Notes: a model not told the origin generated them from the letters alone. A DNA stretch of 64,000 nt from Kitasatospora kifunensis (GCF_014203855.1 NZ_JACHJV010000001.1:3596001-3660000), one strand, 5' to 3'. Shown: positions 16,930 through 26,114, counted from the first letter of the stretch. Translations and numbers: made by a program.

Positions 16930-18393
16930 TCAGCAGGCCGCCGCCAGCTCGCTCTTGCGGGCGGGCTGACGCGGCACGAAGGCCACCACCCGACCGCCGT
17001 TGCCGCGGTGCAGGTCGACCCGCAGCCGCAGGTCCGCGCAGCGGGCCAGCACCAGGCCGACCGTCGCCGCCGCCAGCGCCGAGACCGCGCCGCAGGCGAG
17101 CAGACCCACCCGGGCGCCGTAGACGTCGGTCACCCAGCCGACCAGCGGGGCACCGACCGGGGTGCCGCCGGTGAAGACCAGCACCAGCAGGCCCATCACC
17201 CGGCCGCGCATCTCGGGGTCGGTGGACAGCTGCACATAGGAGTTGACCGAGGTGTTGAAGGTCAGCCCGAAGATCCCGATCAGGGTCAGCAGCACCGCGA
17301 AGGTCCAGTAGCCGGGCGCGGCCGAGGCCAGCACCTCCAGCAGGCCGAAGCCCAGCGCCGCACCGGTCAGCCAGCGCAGCCGGGGCGCGCCCCGGCGCGC
17401 GGCGTAGAGCGCGCCGGCCAGCGAGCCGAGCGCCATCGCGGTGTTCAGCAGGCCGTACTGGCCGGGGCCGACGTGGTAGACGCCGCGGGCGAAACCGGAG
17501 AGCAGGGTCGGGAAGTTGAAGCCGAAGGTCCCGATGAACCCGGCCAGCACCAGCGGCCACATCAGGTCGGGCCGCTCCTTGACGTAGCGCAGCCCCTCGC
17601 GCAACTGGCCCTTCTCCCGCGGGATCCGGTCGACCGGTCGCAGCTCGCTGGTCCGCATCGCCAGCAGCCCGCCGATCACGGCCGCGAAGGAGAGCGCGTT
17701 GAGCGCGAACGCCCAGCCGCTGCCCACCGCCGCGATCAGCAGACCGGCCACCGCCGGGCCGACCAGCCGGGCGGTCTGGAAGTTGGCGGCGTTCAGGCTC
17801 ACCGCGTTGCTCAGGTGCTCGGGGCCGACCATCTCGGAGACGAAGGCCTGCCGGGTGGGCGTGTCCACCACGGTCACCAGGCCGAGCAGCAGGGCGAAGG
17901 CGTAGACGTAGTACTCGGTCACCACACCGGTGACCGTCATCGCGGCCAGGCCGGCGGCCAGCACGCCCATCGCGCCCTGGGTGGCGATCAGCAGCCGCCG
18001 CTTGGGCATCCGGTCGGCGAGCACCCCGCCGAAGAGGCCGAGCAGCAGGGTGGGCAGGAACTGCATGGCGGTGGTGATCCCGACCGCGAGCGGGCTGCCG
18101 GTCAGGCTCAGCACCAGCCAGTCCTGGGCGATGCGCTGCATCCAGCTGCCGGTGTTGCTGACGATCTGCCCGGCGAAGAAGTATCGGTAGTTGCGCACCC
18201 GCAGCGAGGAGAACATCCCCCCGGGCCGGGTGAACCGCGCTGACGCGGCGGGGTCAACCGCCGCGGTGCGTTCGCAGGGGTCGTCGTCGCCGGGCGGACT
18301 CACCGGCGTGGCCACGGGAGTGGCGAGGGTCGTGGTCGGGATGGTGGTGTCGTCGGGACGGTTGACGGCGCCGGCTGCGCCCTGCGGTGTCAC
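16930..18393 (-). CDS. MFS efflux transporter (EntS-like)
   Basis: 487 residues. After a disordered N-terminus of about 55 residues comes FSSLRVRNYRYFFAGQIVSNTGSWMQRIAQDWLVLSLTGSPLAVG, the first loop typical of EntS/bacilysin-type exporters, and GGVLADRMPKRRLLIATQ, the loop 2-3 motif. About twelve hydrophobic segments follow. GTG at 18393 has GAGGGGAG upstream. It is 120 bp downstream of a marR gene on the same strand, a common pairing in which MarR controls drug export. Confidence 0.92.
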   Translation of the reverse strand: MTPQGAAGAVNRPDDTTIPTTTLATPVATPVSPPGDDDPCERTAAVDPAASARFTRPGGMFSSLRVRNYRYFFAGQIVSNTGSWMQRIAQDWLVLSLTGSPLAVGITTAMQFLPTLLLGLFGGVLADRMPKRRLLIATQGAMGVLAAGLAAMTVTGVVTEYYVYAFALLLGLVTVVDTPTRQAFVSEMVGPEHLSNAVSLNAANFQTARLVGPAVAGLLIAAVGSGWAFALNALSFAAVIGGLLAMRTSELRPVDRIPREKGQLREGLRYVKERPDLMWPLVLAGFIGTFGFNFPTLLSGFARGVYHVGPGQYGLLNTAMALGSLAGALYAARRGAPRLRWLTGAALGFGLLEVLASAAPGYWTFAVLLTLIGIFGLTFNTSVNSYVQLSTDPEMRGRVMGLLVLVFTGGTPVGAPLVGWVTDVYGARVGLLACGAVSALAAATVGLVLARCADLRLRVDLHRGNGGRVVAFVPRQPARKSELAAAC

Positions 18394-18513
18394 GTTCTGC
18401 TCCCCTCGTGGCGCGGCTCCGGTGTTGGCCGGGGCCGCGCTGCTGGTCTTCCTGGTCGGTCCTGCGGTGATGCCGTTGTCCTCTCTCTCGTCCGATGTCC
18501 TACTGCGCCTGCG

Positions 18514-18948
18514 TTACAGGTGCGCGAGCTTGTACAGCGCGGGCGCGGCCGCGCGCACGGTCGCCCACTCCTCCTCGCTCAGCCCGGAGGCCAGCTCCGC
18601 GAGCCAGGCGTTGCGCCGCCTGCGGCTCTCGTCGAGGATCGCCTGGGCCTGCTCGGTCATGCTGACCACCACCTGCCGCCGGTCCTCGGGGTGCGGCTCC
18701 CGCCGCACCAGCCCCTTCTCCTCCAACATCGCGATGATTCGCGTCATCGACGGCGGCTGCACATGCTCCCGCCGCGCCAACTCCCCAGGCGTGGCACTGC
18801 CACACCGCGCGAGCGTCCCCAGCACACCCATCTCGGTCGGACTGAGGGACTGCTCCACATGCTGGTGCCGCAACCTGCGCGCCAGCCGCATCACGGACGA
18901 CCGCAGCTGACTGACAGCGGCGAGGTCGCCCTCGGACATCTCGGACAT
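18514..18948 (-). CDS. MarR-family transcriptional regulator
   Basis: 144 residues with the MarR winged helix: LSPTEMGVLGTLARCGSATPGELARREHVQPPSMTRIIAMLEEKGLVRREPHPEDRRQVVVSMTEQAQAIL. The wing sequence DRRQ is conserved. It lies upstream of the MFS gene in the same direction, so the two are probably an operon or share control. Upstream DNA is unusually AT-rich for this genome. Confidence 0.93.
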   Translation of the reverse strand: MSEMSEGDLAAVSQLRSSVMRLARRLRHQHVEQSLSPTEMGVLGTLARCGSATPGELARREHVQPPSMTRIIAMLEEKGLVRREPHPEDRRQVVVSMTEQAQAILDESRRRRNAWLAELASGLSEEEWATVRAAAPALYKLAHL

Positions 18949-19065
18949 GATACTTAGGATACGTCATTACTCTAACTAATTAAAATCGACATGGCACTCT
19001 GCAGTGTCGATGCCGCACAATAGAGTCCTACGCCTTGTGCGAAGACTCTCCATAGGAGGAACAGG
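18949..19065. promoter_or_regulatory. marR / vapBC divergent control region
   Basis: GATAC-TTAG-GATAC (direct repeat) and an AT-rich run occupy 18949-18985, close to marR. TCGACA (18986-18991) and TGTCGA (19005-19010) flank CACT/AGTG, forming one dyad; AGAGTC (19022-19027) and GACTCT (19044-19049) form another just before the vapB ribosome site (AGGAGG). The second is well placed for VapBC autoregulation. Confidence 0.55.
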
Positions 19066-19293
19066 GTGACCGCCACCAACATCGAGATCGACCCCGGCGT
19101 CCTAGCTGAGGCCATGCGACTGCTGGGTACCACCACCAAGAAGGAAACGGTCAACACCGCGCTCCGAGAGGTGGTCGAGCGACTCAAGCGGCTCGAGGCG
19201 CTGGAGAAGATGACGGCCCGCGCCGCGCGCGGCGAGTTCGACCCGGCGATCCGCGCGTATGAGGCACGCAAGCGCGCCCAGCGAGGTGAATGA
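19066..19293 (+). CDS. vapB: VapB-type antitoxin
   Basis: 75 residues: TNIEIDPGVLAEAMRLLGTTTKKETVNTALREVVERLKRLEAL, the ribbon-helix-helix of the VapB_antitoxin/DUF2191 type (TKKETVNTALRE is diagnostic), then a charged tail that would wrap the toxin. Start GTG at 19066 with GGAGG six bases before. Its stop is immediately followed by the toxin start. Confidence 0.92.
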   Translation: MTATNIEIDPGVLAEAMRLLGTTTKKETVNTALREVVERLKRLEALEKMTARAARGEFDPAIRAYEARKRAQRGE

Positions 19294-19713
19294 GTGACCG
19301 GCTACTTGATCGACACTTCCGCCATCTGGCGGGTCCTCCAGGACCGGGATGCCCAGGCGCGCTGGACCGGCCCTCTGGAAGCCGGCCTGGTCAAAGTGTG
19401 CTCGATCACGAAGCTCGAATACCTGTACTCGGCAGAGAGCCCCGCGCATCGTGACGAGCTGGAGGAGGAGCTGACCGCGCTCTTCGTCCCCGTCTCAATG
19501 CCCAAGGACGCCTGGCGGTGGGCGGAGAACGCCCAGTACAAGCTCACACAGAAGGGCCAGCACCGCGGCCCCGGCCCCGCCGATCTGCTGCTGTGCGCCA
19601 CGGCGGTCCATCACGGGCTGACGGTCCTGCACAACGACAAGGACATCGCCGCTGTCTCCCGCATCCTCCCCGAGGTCCTGGAGACCGACATCTTCCGCCG
19701 TGACTTCACCTAA
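19294..19713 (+). CDS. vapC: VapC-type PIN-domain ribonuclease toxin
   Basis: 139 residues, a PIN nuclease. Acidic residues of the active site are visible in YLIDTSAIWR (D7), in the SITKLEYLY segment (Glu), in GPADLLLCATA (Asp) and in LHNDKDIAAV (Asp). PIN toxins cut tRNA or rRNA when not held by the antitoxin. It starts at GTG 19294 directly after the vapB stop. It is convergent with the SLATT-type gene. Confidence 0.93.
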   Translation: MTGYLIDTSAIWRVLQDRDAQARWTGPLEAGLVKVCSITKLEYLYSAESPAHRDELEEELTALFVPVSMPKDAWRWAENAQYKLTQKGQHRGPGPADLLLCATAVHHGLTVLHNDKDIAAVSRILPEVLETDIFRRDFT

Positions 19714-19744
19714 GACCGACCGCTTCCCTGACGGCGCGCCATGC

Positions 19745-20668
19745 TCAGCGCGGAAAAGCCCGCCGTGAGCGCCAGCTGGTGTGCTCGCGTGCCACCGCGT
19801 CCTCGACGTCGCCGGCCAGCAGGGCCCAGGTCGCCTCCGCGTCCGGCTCGTTCGGGTCCAGCACCGACAACTTGCCCCAGACCACGTCGAGTTCCTTGGC
19901 CGCCAGCTGGTAGGCCGAGACCAGCGGGCGCAGCTGCTTCAGCTGGGTCCAGGCGATGATCGCGGCGGCGGCGGCCGAGCAGGCGCCGAACAGGCTCACC
20001 GAGATCGCGCCGGAGGCCTGGGCCACGGCTGCGGCACCACCGACGATCATCAGCGCGACCGTGCCCAGGCCCCAGGAGACGGACTGCGACTCGCAGGCGT
20101 CCGCCTTGGCCAGATACCAGGTGCGCTGGCCCTCCACCCGTACCCGCAGGTACGTGGTGCGCCGCGCGGTCAGCCCGGCGGCGCGCAACTCCCGCATGCC
20201 GTCGGTGATCTCGGGCACCGCACCGGGCGCCAGCACACCGGTGTCCTCGAAGGTCCGCAGCACCTCGGCGATGTGCGCCCGGTACTCCTCGTCCACCTCG
20301 GGCGAGTCGGCCGGGCCGCCGAACGGGCGGGCCCGCACGGTGTACTTCCAGGCCAGCGTCTTCACCGACTCGGCGGCGGCGCGCGCCGCGTACCAGCGGG
20401 CCTGCGGGTTGCCGCGGCGCAGCCGGGACCAGAAGTAGCCGGCCGCCAGGAAGGCCGCCACCGAGATCAGCGGGGCGACGCTGCCGTGGCCGCCGCTGCC
20501 CGGGCCGATCACCGCGCTGACCGCCGCCGCGACCACCAGCATCAGGATCAGTCCGCGGTACCAGCGCAAGGTCTGCCGCTGCCCGTCGATCGACGCCTGG
20601 TCGGCACTGCGGAACTGCTCCGGCAGGAAGTCCGCCTCGTCGATCCCGGTTGGGTCCCATCGCGCCAT
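19745..20668 (-). CDS. DUF4231/SLATT-type membrane protein
   Basis: 307 residues. RQTLRWYRGLILMLVVAAAVSAVIG and APLISVAAFLAAGYFW give a first membrane hairpin after a short cytoplasmic lead; a middle domain (WYAARAAAESVKTLAWKYTVRARPF, then EEYRAHIAEVLRTFEDTGVL) precedes a second pair of membrane spans (VSWGLGTVALMIVGGAAAVAQ, CSAAAAAIIAWTQLKQL). This matches the SLATT_3/SLATT_1 arrangement of DUF4231. SLATT proteins are proposed pore-forming effectors in nucleotide-signalling conflict systems (family knowledge); I see no nucleotide cyclase next to this one. Start ATG at 20668, nine to ten bases after GAGGGGG. Confidence 0.78.
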   Translation of the reverse strand: MARWDPTGIDEADFLPEQFRSADQASIDGQRQTLRWYRGLILMLVVAAAVSAVIGPGSGGHGSVAPLISVAAFLAAGYFWSRLRRGNPQARWYAARAAAESVKTLAWKYTVRARPFGGPADSPEVDEEYRAHIAEVLRTFEDTGVLAPGAVPEITDGMRELRAAGLTARRTTYLRVRVEGQRTWYLAKADACESQSVSWGLGTVALMIVGGAAAVAQASGAISVSLFGACSAAAAAIIAWTQLKQLRPLVSAYQLAAKELDVVWGKLSVLDPNEPDAEATWALLAGDVEDAVAREHTSWRSRRAFPR

Positions 20669-20922
20669 CAGCCAGTGCCCCCTCACGACTCACGGGCAGT
20701 ATGCCCAGAGCCAACTGGGCTACACAGCACGGTTTCCGGTCAGCTGGGCTGCGGCGGTCGGCCACACCAGGACAGAGTCAGCCAGAGTCGGCCAACTCCG
20801 GTCAGAGTCGCGCGCTCGTCCGAGAAGAAGACCGCGTGCTCGAAGCCGACCACGGCGGTCACCCTACTGACCGTCGCCCTGAGTTCCCCCTACCGGGTCG
20901 ACCCGTTCCCTACGCTGCTGCC

Positions 20923-21585
20923 ATGACCGGCGACCGCCTTGAGCCGCCGACGGACCAGGCCCTGCTCTGGTACGCCGCCTACGGCTCCAACCTGCACCTG
21001 GCCCGCCTCACCAGCTACCTGGCCGGCGGGCGCCCGGCCGGCGGCGCCCGCGTCTACCCCGGCTGCCGCGACCCGCGCCCACCGCGCGACAGCCGCCCGA
21101 TCCGGCTGCCGGGGCTGCTGTACTTCGCCCTGGAGTCGGCCGTCTGGACCGGCGGCATGGCCTTCTACGACCCCGATACCCCTGACGGCCGCGCGGGGAC
21201 CGCGGCCCGCGCCTACCTCATCACCGCCGCCCAACTGAGCGACCTGGCCGCCCAGGAGATGCGCCGCCGGCCCGGCACCGACCTCGACCTGCGCGAGGTC
21301 CTGCGCGAGGGCCGCGCCGTCCTGGGCCCGGGGCGCTACGAGACCCTGGTCCACCCCGGCGACCTCGAGGGCCGACCACTGCTCACCTTCACCGCCCCCT
21401 GGCACCTCGCCCAGGCCCCGCTCGCCCCACCCTCCGCGCCCTACCTGCGCCACCTCGCCGCCGGCCTGCGCGAGACCCACGGCTGGGACACCGCCACGAT
21501 CGCCGCCTACCTGAGCACCCGCCCCGGCGCGGTCGGCCACTGGAGCGCCGGGCGGCTGGCCGAGCTGCTGGCCGACCCGATCTGA
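20923..21585 (+). CDS. Gamma-glutamylcyclotransferase-fold protein
   Basis: 220 residues beginning with a variable ten residues and LLWYAAYGSNLHLARLTSYLAGG. YGSN is the substrate loop of the AIG2/GGCT fold. Further on are LYFALESAVWTGGMAFYDPD, RAYLITAAQLSDLAAQE and a C-terminal helix GWDTATIAAYLSTRPGAVGHWS. Homologues in streptomycetes are sometimes labelled histone deacetylase, which the sequence does not support. The frame is open upstream, but the ATG at 20923 begins the domain. Substrate unknown. Confidence 0.8.
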   Translation: MTGDRLEPPTDQALLWYAAYGSNLHLARLTSYLAGGRPAGGARVYPGCRDPRPPRDSRPIRLPGLLYFALESAVWTGGMAFYDPDTPDGRAGTAARAYLITAAQLSDLAAQEMRRRPGTDLDLREVLREGRAVLGPGRYETLVHPGDLEGRPLLTFTAPWHLAQAPLAPPSAPYLRHLAAGLRETHGWDTATIAAYLSTRPGAVGHWSAGRLAELLADPI

Positions 21586-21591
21586 GACCGC

Positions 21592-21627
21592 GTGAGCCCG
21601 TCCCCACGGATCCGGGGACGGGCTCAC
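21592..21627. terminator. Convergent terminator
   Basis: GTGAGCCCGTCCCC (21592-21605) and GGGGACGGGCTCAC (21614-21627) form a perfect 14-bp stem with an 8-nt loop, between the GGCT-fold gene and the purine permease gene. Confidence 0.9.
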
Positions 21628-21644
21628 GGCACAACGGTCAAAGG

Positions 21645-23051
21645 CTACTTGGCCAACCCGAGGGCCGGCATCATGTAGTAGAAGGCGAAGACCGCCGCCA
21701 CCGCGTACAGCGCCACCGGGACGCTGCGTCCGCGCCCGGTCGCCAGTCGCAGCACGCAGAAGGCGACGAAGCCCATCCCGATGCCGTTGGTGATGCTGTA
21801 GGTGAACGGCATCAGCACCATGGTCAGGAAGGCCGGCACCGCGATCGTGAAGTCGCTCCAGTCGATCTCGCGGATCGAGTTGGCCAGGATCAGGAAGCCG
21901 ACCGTGACCAGTGCCGGGGTCGCCGCCTGGGCGGGGACCATGGTGGCCAGCGGGGTCAGGAAGAGCGCGAGCATGAAGAGCGCGCCGGTGACCAGGCTGG
22001 CGAAACCGGTGCGGGCGCCCTCGCCGACCCCCGCCGTCGACTCGACGAAGCAGGTGTTGGCCGAGGAGGAGGTGGCGCCGCCGAGGACGGTGGCCACACC
22101 GTCGACCATCAGGACCCGGTTGATGCCCGGCAGGTCGCCGTTCTGGTCGAGCAGGTGGGCCTCGTCGGCGACGCCGAGGATGGTGCCCATCGCGTCGAAG
22201 AAGGCGCTCATCAGCACGGTGAAGACGAAGAGGATCCCGGTCAGCACGCTGACGTGGTGGAAGCCGCCGAACAGGCTGACCTTGCCGACCAGCGAGAAGT
22301 CAGGGGTTGCGACCGGGTTGCCCGGCCACTTGGGGAGCGTCAGGCCCCAGGCGTCGGCGGGCAGCTTGGCCACCTTCTGGATCACCACGGCGACCACGGT
22401 CATCACCACGATGGAGATGAGGATCGCGCCCGGCACCTTGCGCGCCACCAGCACCAGGGTGAGCAGCACGCCGAGCACGAAGACCAGCACCGGCCAGCCG
22501 TGCAGGTGACCGCCGATGCCGAGTTCCAGCGGGACGGTGGTGTGGGCGATGTCGGGCACCCGGCTGACGAAGCCGGAGTCGACCAGGCCGACCAGGGCGA
22601 TGAAGAGGCCGATACCGATCGCGATCGCCTTGCGCAGCCCGAGCGGCACGGCGGTCATCACCCGTTCGCGCAGGCCGGTGGCGACCAGCAGCATGATGCA
22701 GATGCCGGCCAGCACGACCATGCCCATGGCGTCCGGCCAGGTCATCTTGGGTGCCAGCTGGAGCGCGACGATGGTGTTCACGCCCAGGCCCGCGGCCAGG
22801 CCGATCGGGACGTTGCCGATCACGGCCATCAGCAGGGTGGTCAGCCCCGCGGTGAGCGCGGTGGCCGTGACGAGCTGCGGGAAGCTCAGCGCCTGCTTGT
22901 TCATGTCCACGGCGTTGGACAGGATGATCGGATTCAGCACCAGGATGTAGGCCATGGTGAAGAAGGTGGCGACGCCGCCACGGATCTCCCTGGGCAGGCT
23001 GGAGCCGCGCTCGGAGATCCGGAAATAGCGGTCGAGGGCCGCGGAAGGCAT
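21645..23051 (-). CDS. NCS2-family purine permease (AzgA-like)
   Basis: 468 residues with about twelve membrane spans. REIRGGVATFFTMAYILVLNPIIL is the AzgA-type N-terminus; GLAAGLGVNTIVAL and SSSANTCFVESTAGVGEGARTGFASLVTGALF are the signature helices of adenine/guanine/hypoxanthine permeases. C-terminal FTYSITNGIGMGFVAFCVLRL also fits. Starts at ATG 23051. No neighbouring purine gene is visible, so the exact base transported is uncertain. Confidence 0.93.
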   Translation of the reverse strand: MPSAALDRYFRISERGSSLPREIRGGVATFFTMAYILVLNPIILSNAVDMNKQALSFPQLVTATALTAGLTTLLMAVIGNVPIGLAAGLGVNTIVALQLAPKMTWPDAMGMVVLAGICIMLLVATGLRERVMTAVPLGLRKAIAIGIGLFIALVGLVDSGFVSRVPDIAHTTVPLELGIGGHLHGWPVLVFVLGVLLTLVLVARKVPGAILISIVVMTVVAVVIQKVAKLPADAWGLTLPKWPGNPVATPDFSLVGKVSLFGGFHHVSVLTGILFVFTVLMSAFFDAMGTILGVADEAHLLDQNGDLPGINRVLMVDGVATVLGGATSSSANTCFVESTAGVGEGARTGFASLVTGALFMLALFLTPLATMVPAQAATPALVTVGFLILANSIREIDWSDFTIAVPAFLTMVLMPFTYSITNGIGMGFVAFCVLRLATGRGRSVPVALYAVAAVFAFYYMMPALGLAK

Positions 23052-23211
23052 GCGATATGTCCTCTGGTGGGGGCAAAGGAGGGCCTTCAGTATGTGTTCA
23101 CCCGTCGTGCACGCGCCATCTTCGCGCGTAGATCAGCGCGCCCGACACCGCGATGACCAGGCCGAACGTCGAGCACTGAGCCGGAGATACGGAACCTTTA
23201 GGCTGAGTCCC

Positions 23212-23505
23212 ATGCCGAAGACCCCGCTGCGCCCCTCCCCGCCACCCCTGGAAGCCAACGATGTCGCGATCGTCGGCGGCGGGACGGCGCTCTGGTTCCT
23301 GGGCTTCGTGGTGCTGCTCCCCTTCCACAGCACGCTGCGGGAGCACGGGCACGGCAACTGGCCCTGGATCTGCCTGGCCGGCGGCCTGCTCGGGCTGATC
23401 GGCCTCTGGTACTGCCGGGGCAGGCGGGCCGCGATCCAGCGCGCCCGGGCCGAGGCCGAGGCGGCGGCCCCGACGACAAGTGAGGTCCACCGCGGGGAGG
23501 ACTGA
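23212..23505 (+). CDS. DUF2530 membrane protein
   Basis: 97 residues: PPPLEANDVAIVGGGTALWFLGFVVLLPF and GNWPWICLAGGLLGLIGLWYCRGRRAAIQRARAEAEAA, two membrane spans with a basic tail. This is the DUF2530 pattern common in actinobacteria. ATG at 23212. It lies 86 bp before the ctpE-like gene in the same direction. Function unknown. Confidence 0.85.
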   Translation: MPKTPLRPSPPPLEANDVAIVGGGTALWFLGFVVLLPFHSTLREHGHGNWPWICLAGGLLGLIGLWYCRGRRAAIQRARAEAEAAAPTTSEVHRGED

Positions 23506-23591
23506 GCCCCCCGCCGAGTGGGCCACCCGGTCGGCCTGACTGGGCCCATAGGAGGACGCACCGGACATTTCGCACCCGTAGAGTCGGTGCC

Positions 23592-26069
23592 ATGACGCAC
23601 CCCGCCGACCGGAGCACCCCCGCTGACGACCCGGCTGACAACCCGGCCGCGGCCGGCGCGGGCACCCTAGTCCGTCCGGGTGGCCTGAGCGCCGCCGAGG
23701 TGGCCGAGCGGGTAGCCCAAGGCCAGGTCAACGACGTACCGGTGCGCTCCAGCCGCTCGGTGCCCGAGATCGTCCGGGCCAACGTCTTCACCCGGTTCAA
23801 CGCGATCATCGGCGTGCTCTTCGCGGTCATCCTGGTGGTCGGCCCGATCCAGGACGGACTGTTCGGCCTGGTGATCGTGGCCAACACCGCGATCGGCATC
23901 ATCCAGGAGGTGCGCGCCAAGCGGACCCTGGACAGCCTGGCGCTGATCGGCGAGGCCCGGCCCGAGGTGCGCCGCGACGGACAGGTGGCACAGATCGCGG
24001 TCGGCGAGATCGTGCTGGACGACACCGTGCTGCTCGGCATCGGCGACAAGGTGATCGTGGACGGGCAGGTCACCGAGGCGGACGGCCTGGAGATCGACGA
24101 GTCACTGCTCACCGGCGAGCCCGACCCGGTCCACAAGCGCCCGGGCGACGCGGTGATGTCCGGCAGCTTCGTGGTGGCAGGCGCCGGCGCCTTCACCGCG
24201 ACCAAGGTCGGCCGCCAGGCCTACGCGGCCCAGCTGGCCGAGGAGGCCAGCCGGTTCACCCTGGTCAAGTCCGAGCTGCGCACCGGCATCGACACCATCC
24301 TGCGGTTCATCACCTACCTGCTGATCCCCACCGCGATCGGCCTGGTGATCAGTCAGTGGTCGGTCGAGCACAACGACTGGCGCGAGGCGGTGCGCCGCAC
24401 GGTGGCCGGCATCGTGCCGATGGTGCCCGAGGGCCTGGTACTGCTGACCTCGGTGGCCTTCGCGATCGGGGTGGTCCGGCTGGGCCGCAAGCAGTGCCTG
24501 GTGCAGGAGCTGCCGGCGATCGAAGGTCTGGCCCGGGTGGACACCGTCTGCCTGGACAAGACCGGCACCCTCACCGAGGGCGGCATGGACGTGCAGGAGC
24601 TGCGCGCGCTGGACGGGAGCAGGGAGGCGGGCCGGCTCCAGCAGGTGCTGGGCACGCTGGCGGGCGCCGACGCCCGGCCCAACCCGAGCATGCGGGCGAT
24701 CCTGGACGCCTACGGCAACGGCAACGGCAACGGCAACAAGGGCCACAACGACGGCGAGCGCGAGGGCTGGCGGGTACTGGAGTCGGTGCCGTTCTCCTCC
24801 GCCCGCAAGTGGAGCGGCGCCCAGCTGCGCGAACCGGACGGCGCCGAGGCCGGCTGGCTGCTCGGCGCCCCCGACGTCCTGCTGCCCACCGGCCACCCGG
24901 CGCTGACCGCGGTGGACGAGCTCGGCGCGCAGGGTCTGCGGGTGCTGCTGCTGGGCCGCACCACCGTCCCGCTCGACGCCCCCGACCCGGCCAAGGGCCT
25001 GGCGCCGCTGGCCCTGCTGGTACTCAAGCAGCGGCTGCGCCCGGACGCCGCCGCGACGCTGCGCTACTTCGAGGAGCAGCGGGTCCAGGCGAAGGTGATC
25101 TCCGGGGACAGCGCGGTCTCGGTCGGGGCGGTGGCGGCCAGCCTCGAACTGCCCGGTGCCGAGCAGCCGCTGGACGCCCGCACCCTGCCCACCGAGGCCA
25201 CCGCCCTGGCCGACACCGCCGAACGCACCACCGTCTTCGGCCGGGTGACGCCGCAGCAGAAGCGCGAGCTGGTCGGTGCGCTGCAGTCGCGCGGCCACCA
25301 CGTGGCGATGACCGGCGACGGCGTCAACGACGTGCTGGCGCTCAAGGACGCCGACATCGGGGTGGCGATGGGCTCGGGCAGCGAGGCGACCCGGGCGGTG
25401 GCGCAGATCGTGCTGCTGAACGACAGCTTCGCCACCCTGCCCTCGGTGGTCGCCGAGGGCCGCCGGGTGATCGGCAACATCGAGCGGGTGGCCAGCCTGT
25501 TCCTGGTGAAGACGGTCTACTCGGTGCTGCTGGCACTGCTGGTGGTCTTCACCCAGGTGCCGTACCCGTTCCTGCCGCGGCACTCCACCGTGCTGAGCGG
25601 GCTGACCATCGGCATCCCGGCCTTCTTCCTGGCGCTGGCGCCGAACAACGAGCGGGCCAGGACCGGCTTCGTGCGCCGGGTGCTGCGGCTGGCGATCCCC
25701 GGCGGGGTGATCGCCGGTACCGCCACCTTCGTCGCCTACGCGCTGGCCCGCGGCGACCACGCCACCGACCTGAAGGCCGACACCAGCGTGGCCACCCTGA
25801 CCCTCTTCCTGGTGGCGATCTGGGTGCTGGCGATCGTGGCCCGCCCGTACACCTGGTGGCGGCTGCTGCTGATCGGCACCATGGGCGGGGCGTTCGCCCT
25901 GGTGCTGGTGGTCCCCTGGCTCTCCGACTTCTTCCAGCTCAAGCTGGTCGGCCTCCGCGACCCCTGGACGGGGGTGGCCATCGCGGTAGCGGCCGGGCTG
26001 CTGCTCGAACTGGTCTGGCGGTTCGTCAGGCGCTCGCTGGACGAGGACCCACGGCCGGCCAGCTCCTAG
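23592..26069 (+). CDS. ctpE: CtpE-like cation P-type ATPase
   Basis: 825 residues. Landmarks in order: SAAEVAERVAQGQVNDVP and NVFTRFNAIIGVLFAVILVVGPIQDGLFGLVIVANTAIGIIQE (first spans), ESLLTGEPDPV (actuator), VPMVPEGLVLL (M4 PEGL motif), phosphorylation loop DKTGTLTEGG with D322, KMSG-like region replaced by FSSARKWSG, TGDGVNDVLALKDADIGVAMGSGSEAT (hinge), then six C-terminal spans. It follows mycobacterial CtpE closely from memory, which transports calcium; PEGL rather than CPC argues against copper. An insertion of Gly-Asn repeats lies in the nucleotide domain. Confidence 0.92.
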   Translation: MTHPADRSTPADDPADNPAAAGAGTLVRPGGLSAAEVAERVAQGQVNDVPVRSSRSVPEIVRANVFTRFNAIIGVLFAVILVVGPIQDGLFGLVIVANTAIGIIQEVRAKRTLDSLALIGEARPEVRRDGQVAQIAVGEIVLDDTVLLGIGDKVIVDGQVTEADGLEIDESLLTGEPDPVHKRPGDAVMSGSFVVAGAGAFTATKVGRQAYAAQLAEEASRFTLVKSELRTGIDTILRFITYLLIPTAIGLVISQWSVEHNDWREAVRRTVAGIVPMVPEGLVLLTSVAFAIGVVRLGRKQCLVQELPAIEGLARVDTVCLDKTGTLTEGGMDVQELRALDGSREAGRLQQVLGTLAGADARPNPSMRAILDAYGNGNGNGNKGHNDGEREGWRVLESVPFSSARKWSGAQLREPDGAEAGWLLGAPDVLLPTGHPALTAVDELGAQGLRVLLLGRTTVPLDAPDPAKGLAPLALLVLKQRLRPDAAATLRYFEEQRVQAKVISGDSAVSVGAVAASLELPGAEQPLDARTLPTEATALADTAERTTVFGRVTPQQKRELVGALQSRGHHVAMTGDGVNDVLALKDADIGVAMGSGSEATRAVAQIVLLNDSFATLPSVVAEGRRVIGNIERVASLFLVKTVYSVLLALLVVFTQVPYPFLPRHSTVLSGLTIGIPAFFLALAPNNERARTGFVRRVLRLAIPGGVIAGTATFVAYALARGDHATDLKADTSVATLTLFLVAIWVLAIVARPYTWWRLLLIGTMGGAFALVLVVPWLSDFFQLKLVGLRDPWTGVAIAVAAGLLLELVWRFVRRSLDEDPRPASS
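24714..24737 (+). repeat. (GGCAAC)4 microsatellite in the ATPase gene
   Basis: Four exact hexamers encode GNGNGNGN, in a loop of the nucleotide-binding domain between NPSMRAILDAY and KGHNDGEREG. Length changes by a unit keep the frame. Confidence 0.9.
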
Positions 26070-26103
26070 GCCTGTCCGACGGATCCTGCCGGACAGGCCT
26101 AGG
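26065..26103. terminator. Convergent terminator hairpin
   Basis: CCTAGGCCTGTCCG (26065-26078) and CGGACAGGCCTAGG (26090-26103) form a perfect 14-bp stem with an 11-nt loop. The left arm includes the TAG stop of the ATPase gene. The words TAGGCCTGTC and GGATCCTGCCGG resemble the basal stems of elements C and B. Confidence 0.85.
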
Positions 26104-26114
26104 ACCCTAGGACC

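Noticed and set aside
23098..23200. Minus-strand stretch reading STFGLVIAVSGALIYARRWRVHDG, with good codon use.
   Set aside because: It looks like the end of a small membrane protein, but no ATG, GTG or TTG opens the frame nearby. It may be a remnant; I do not call a gene.
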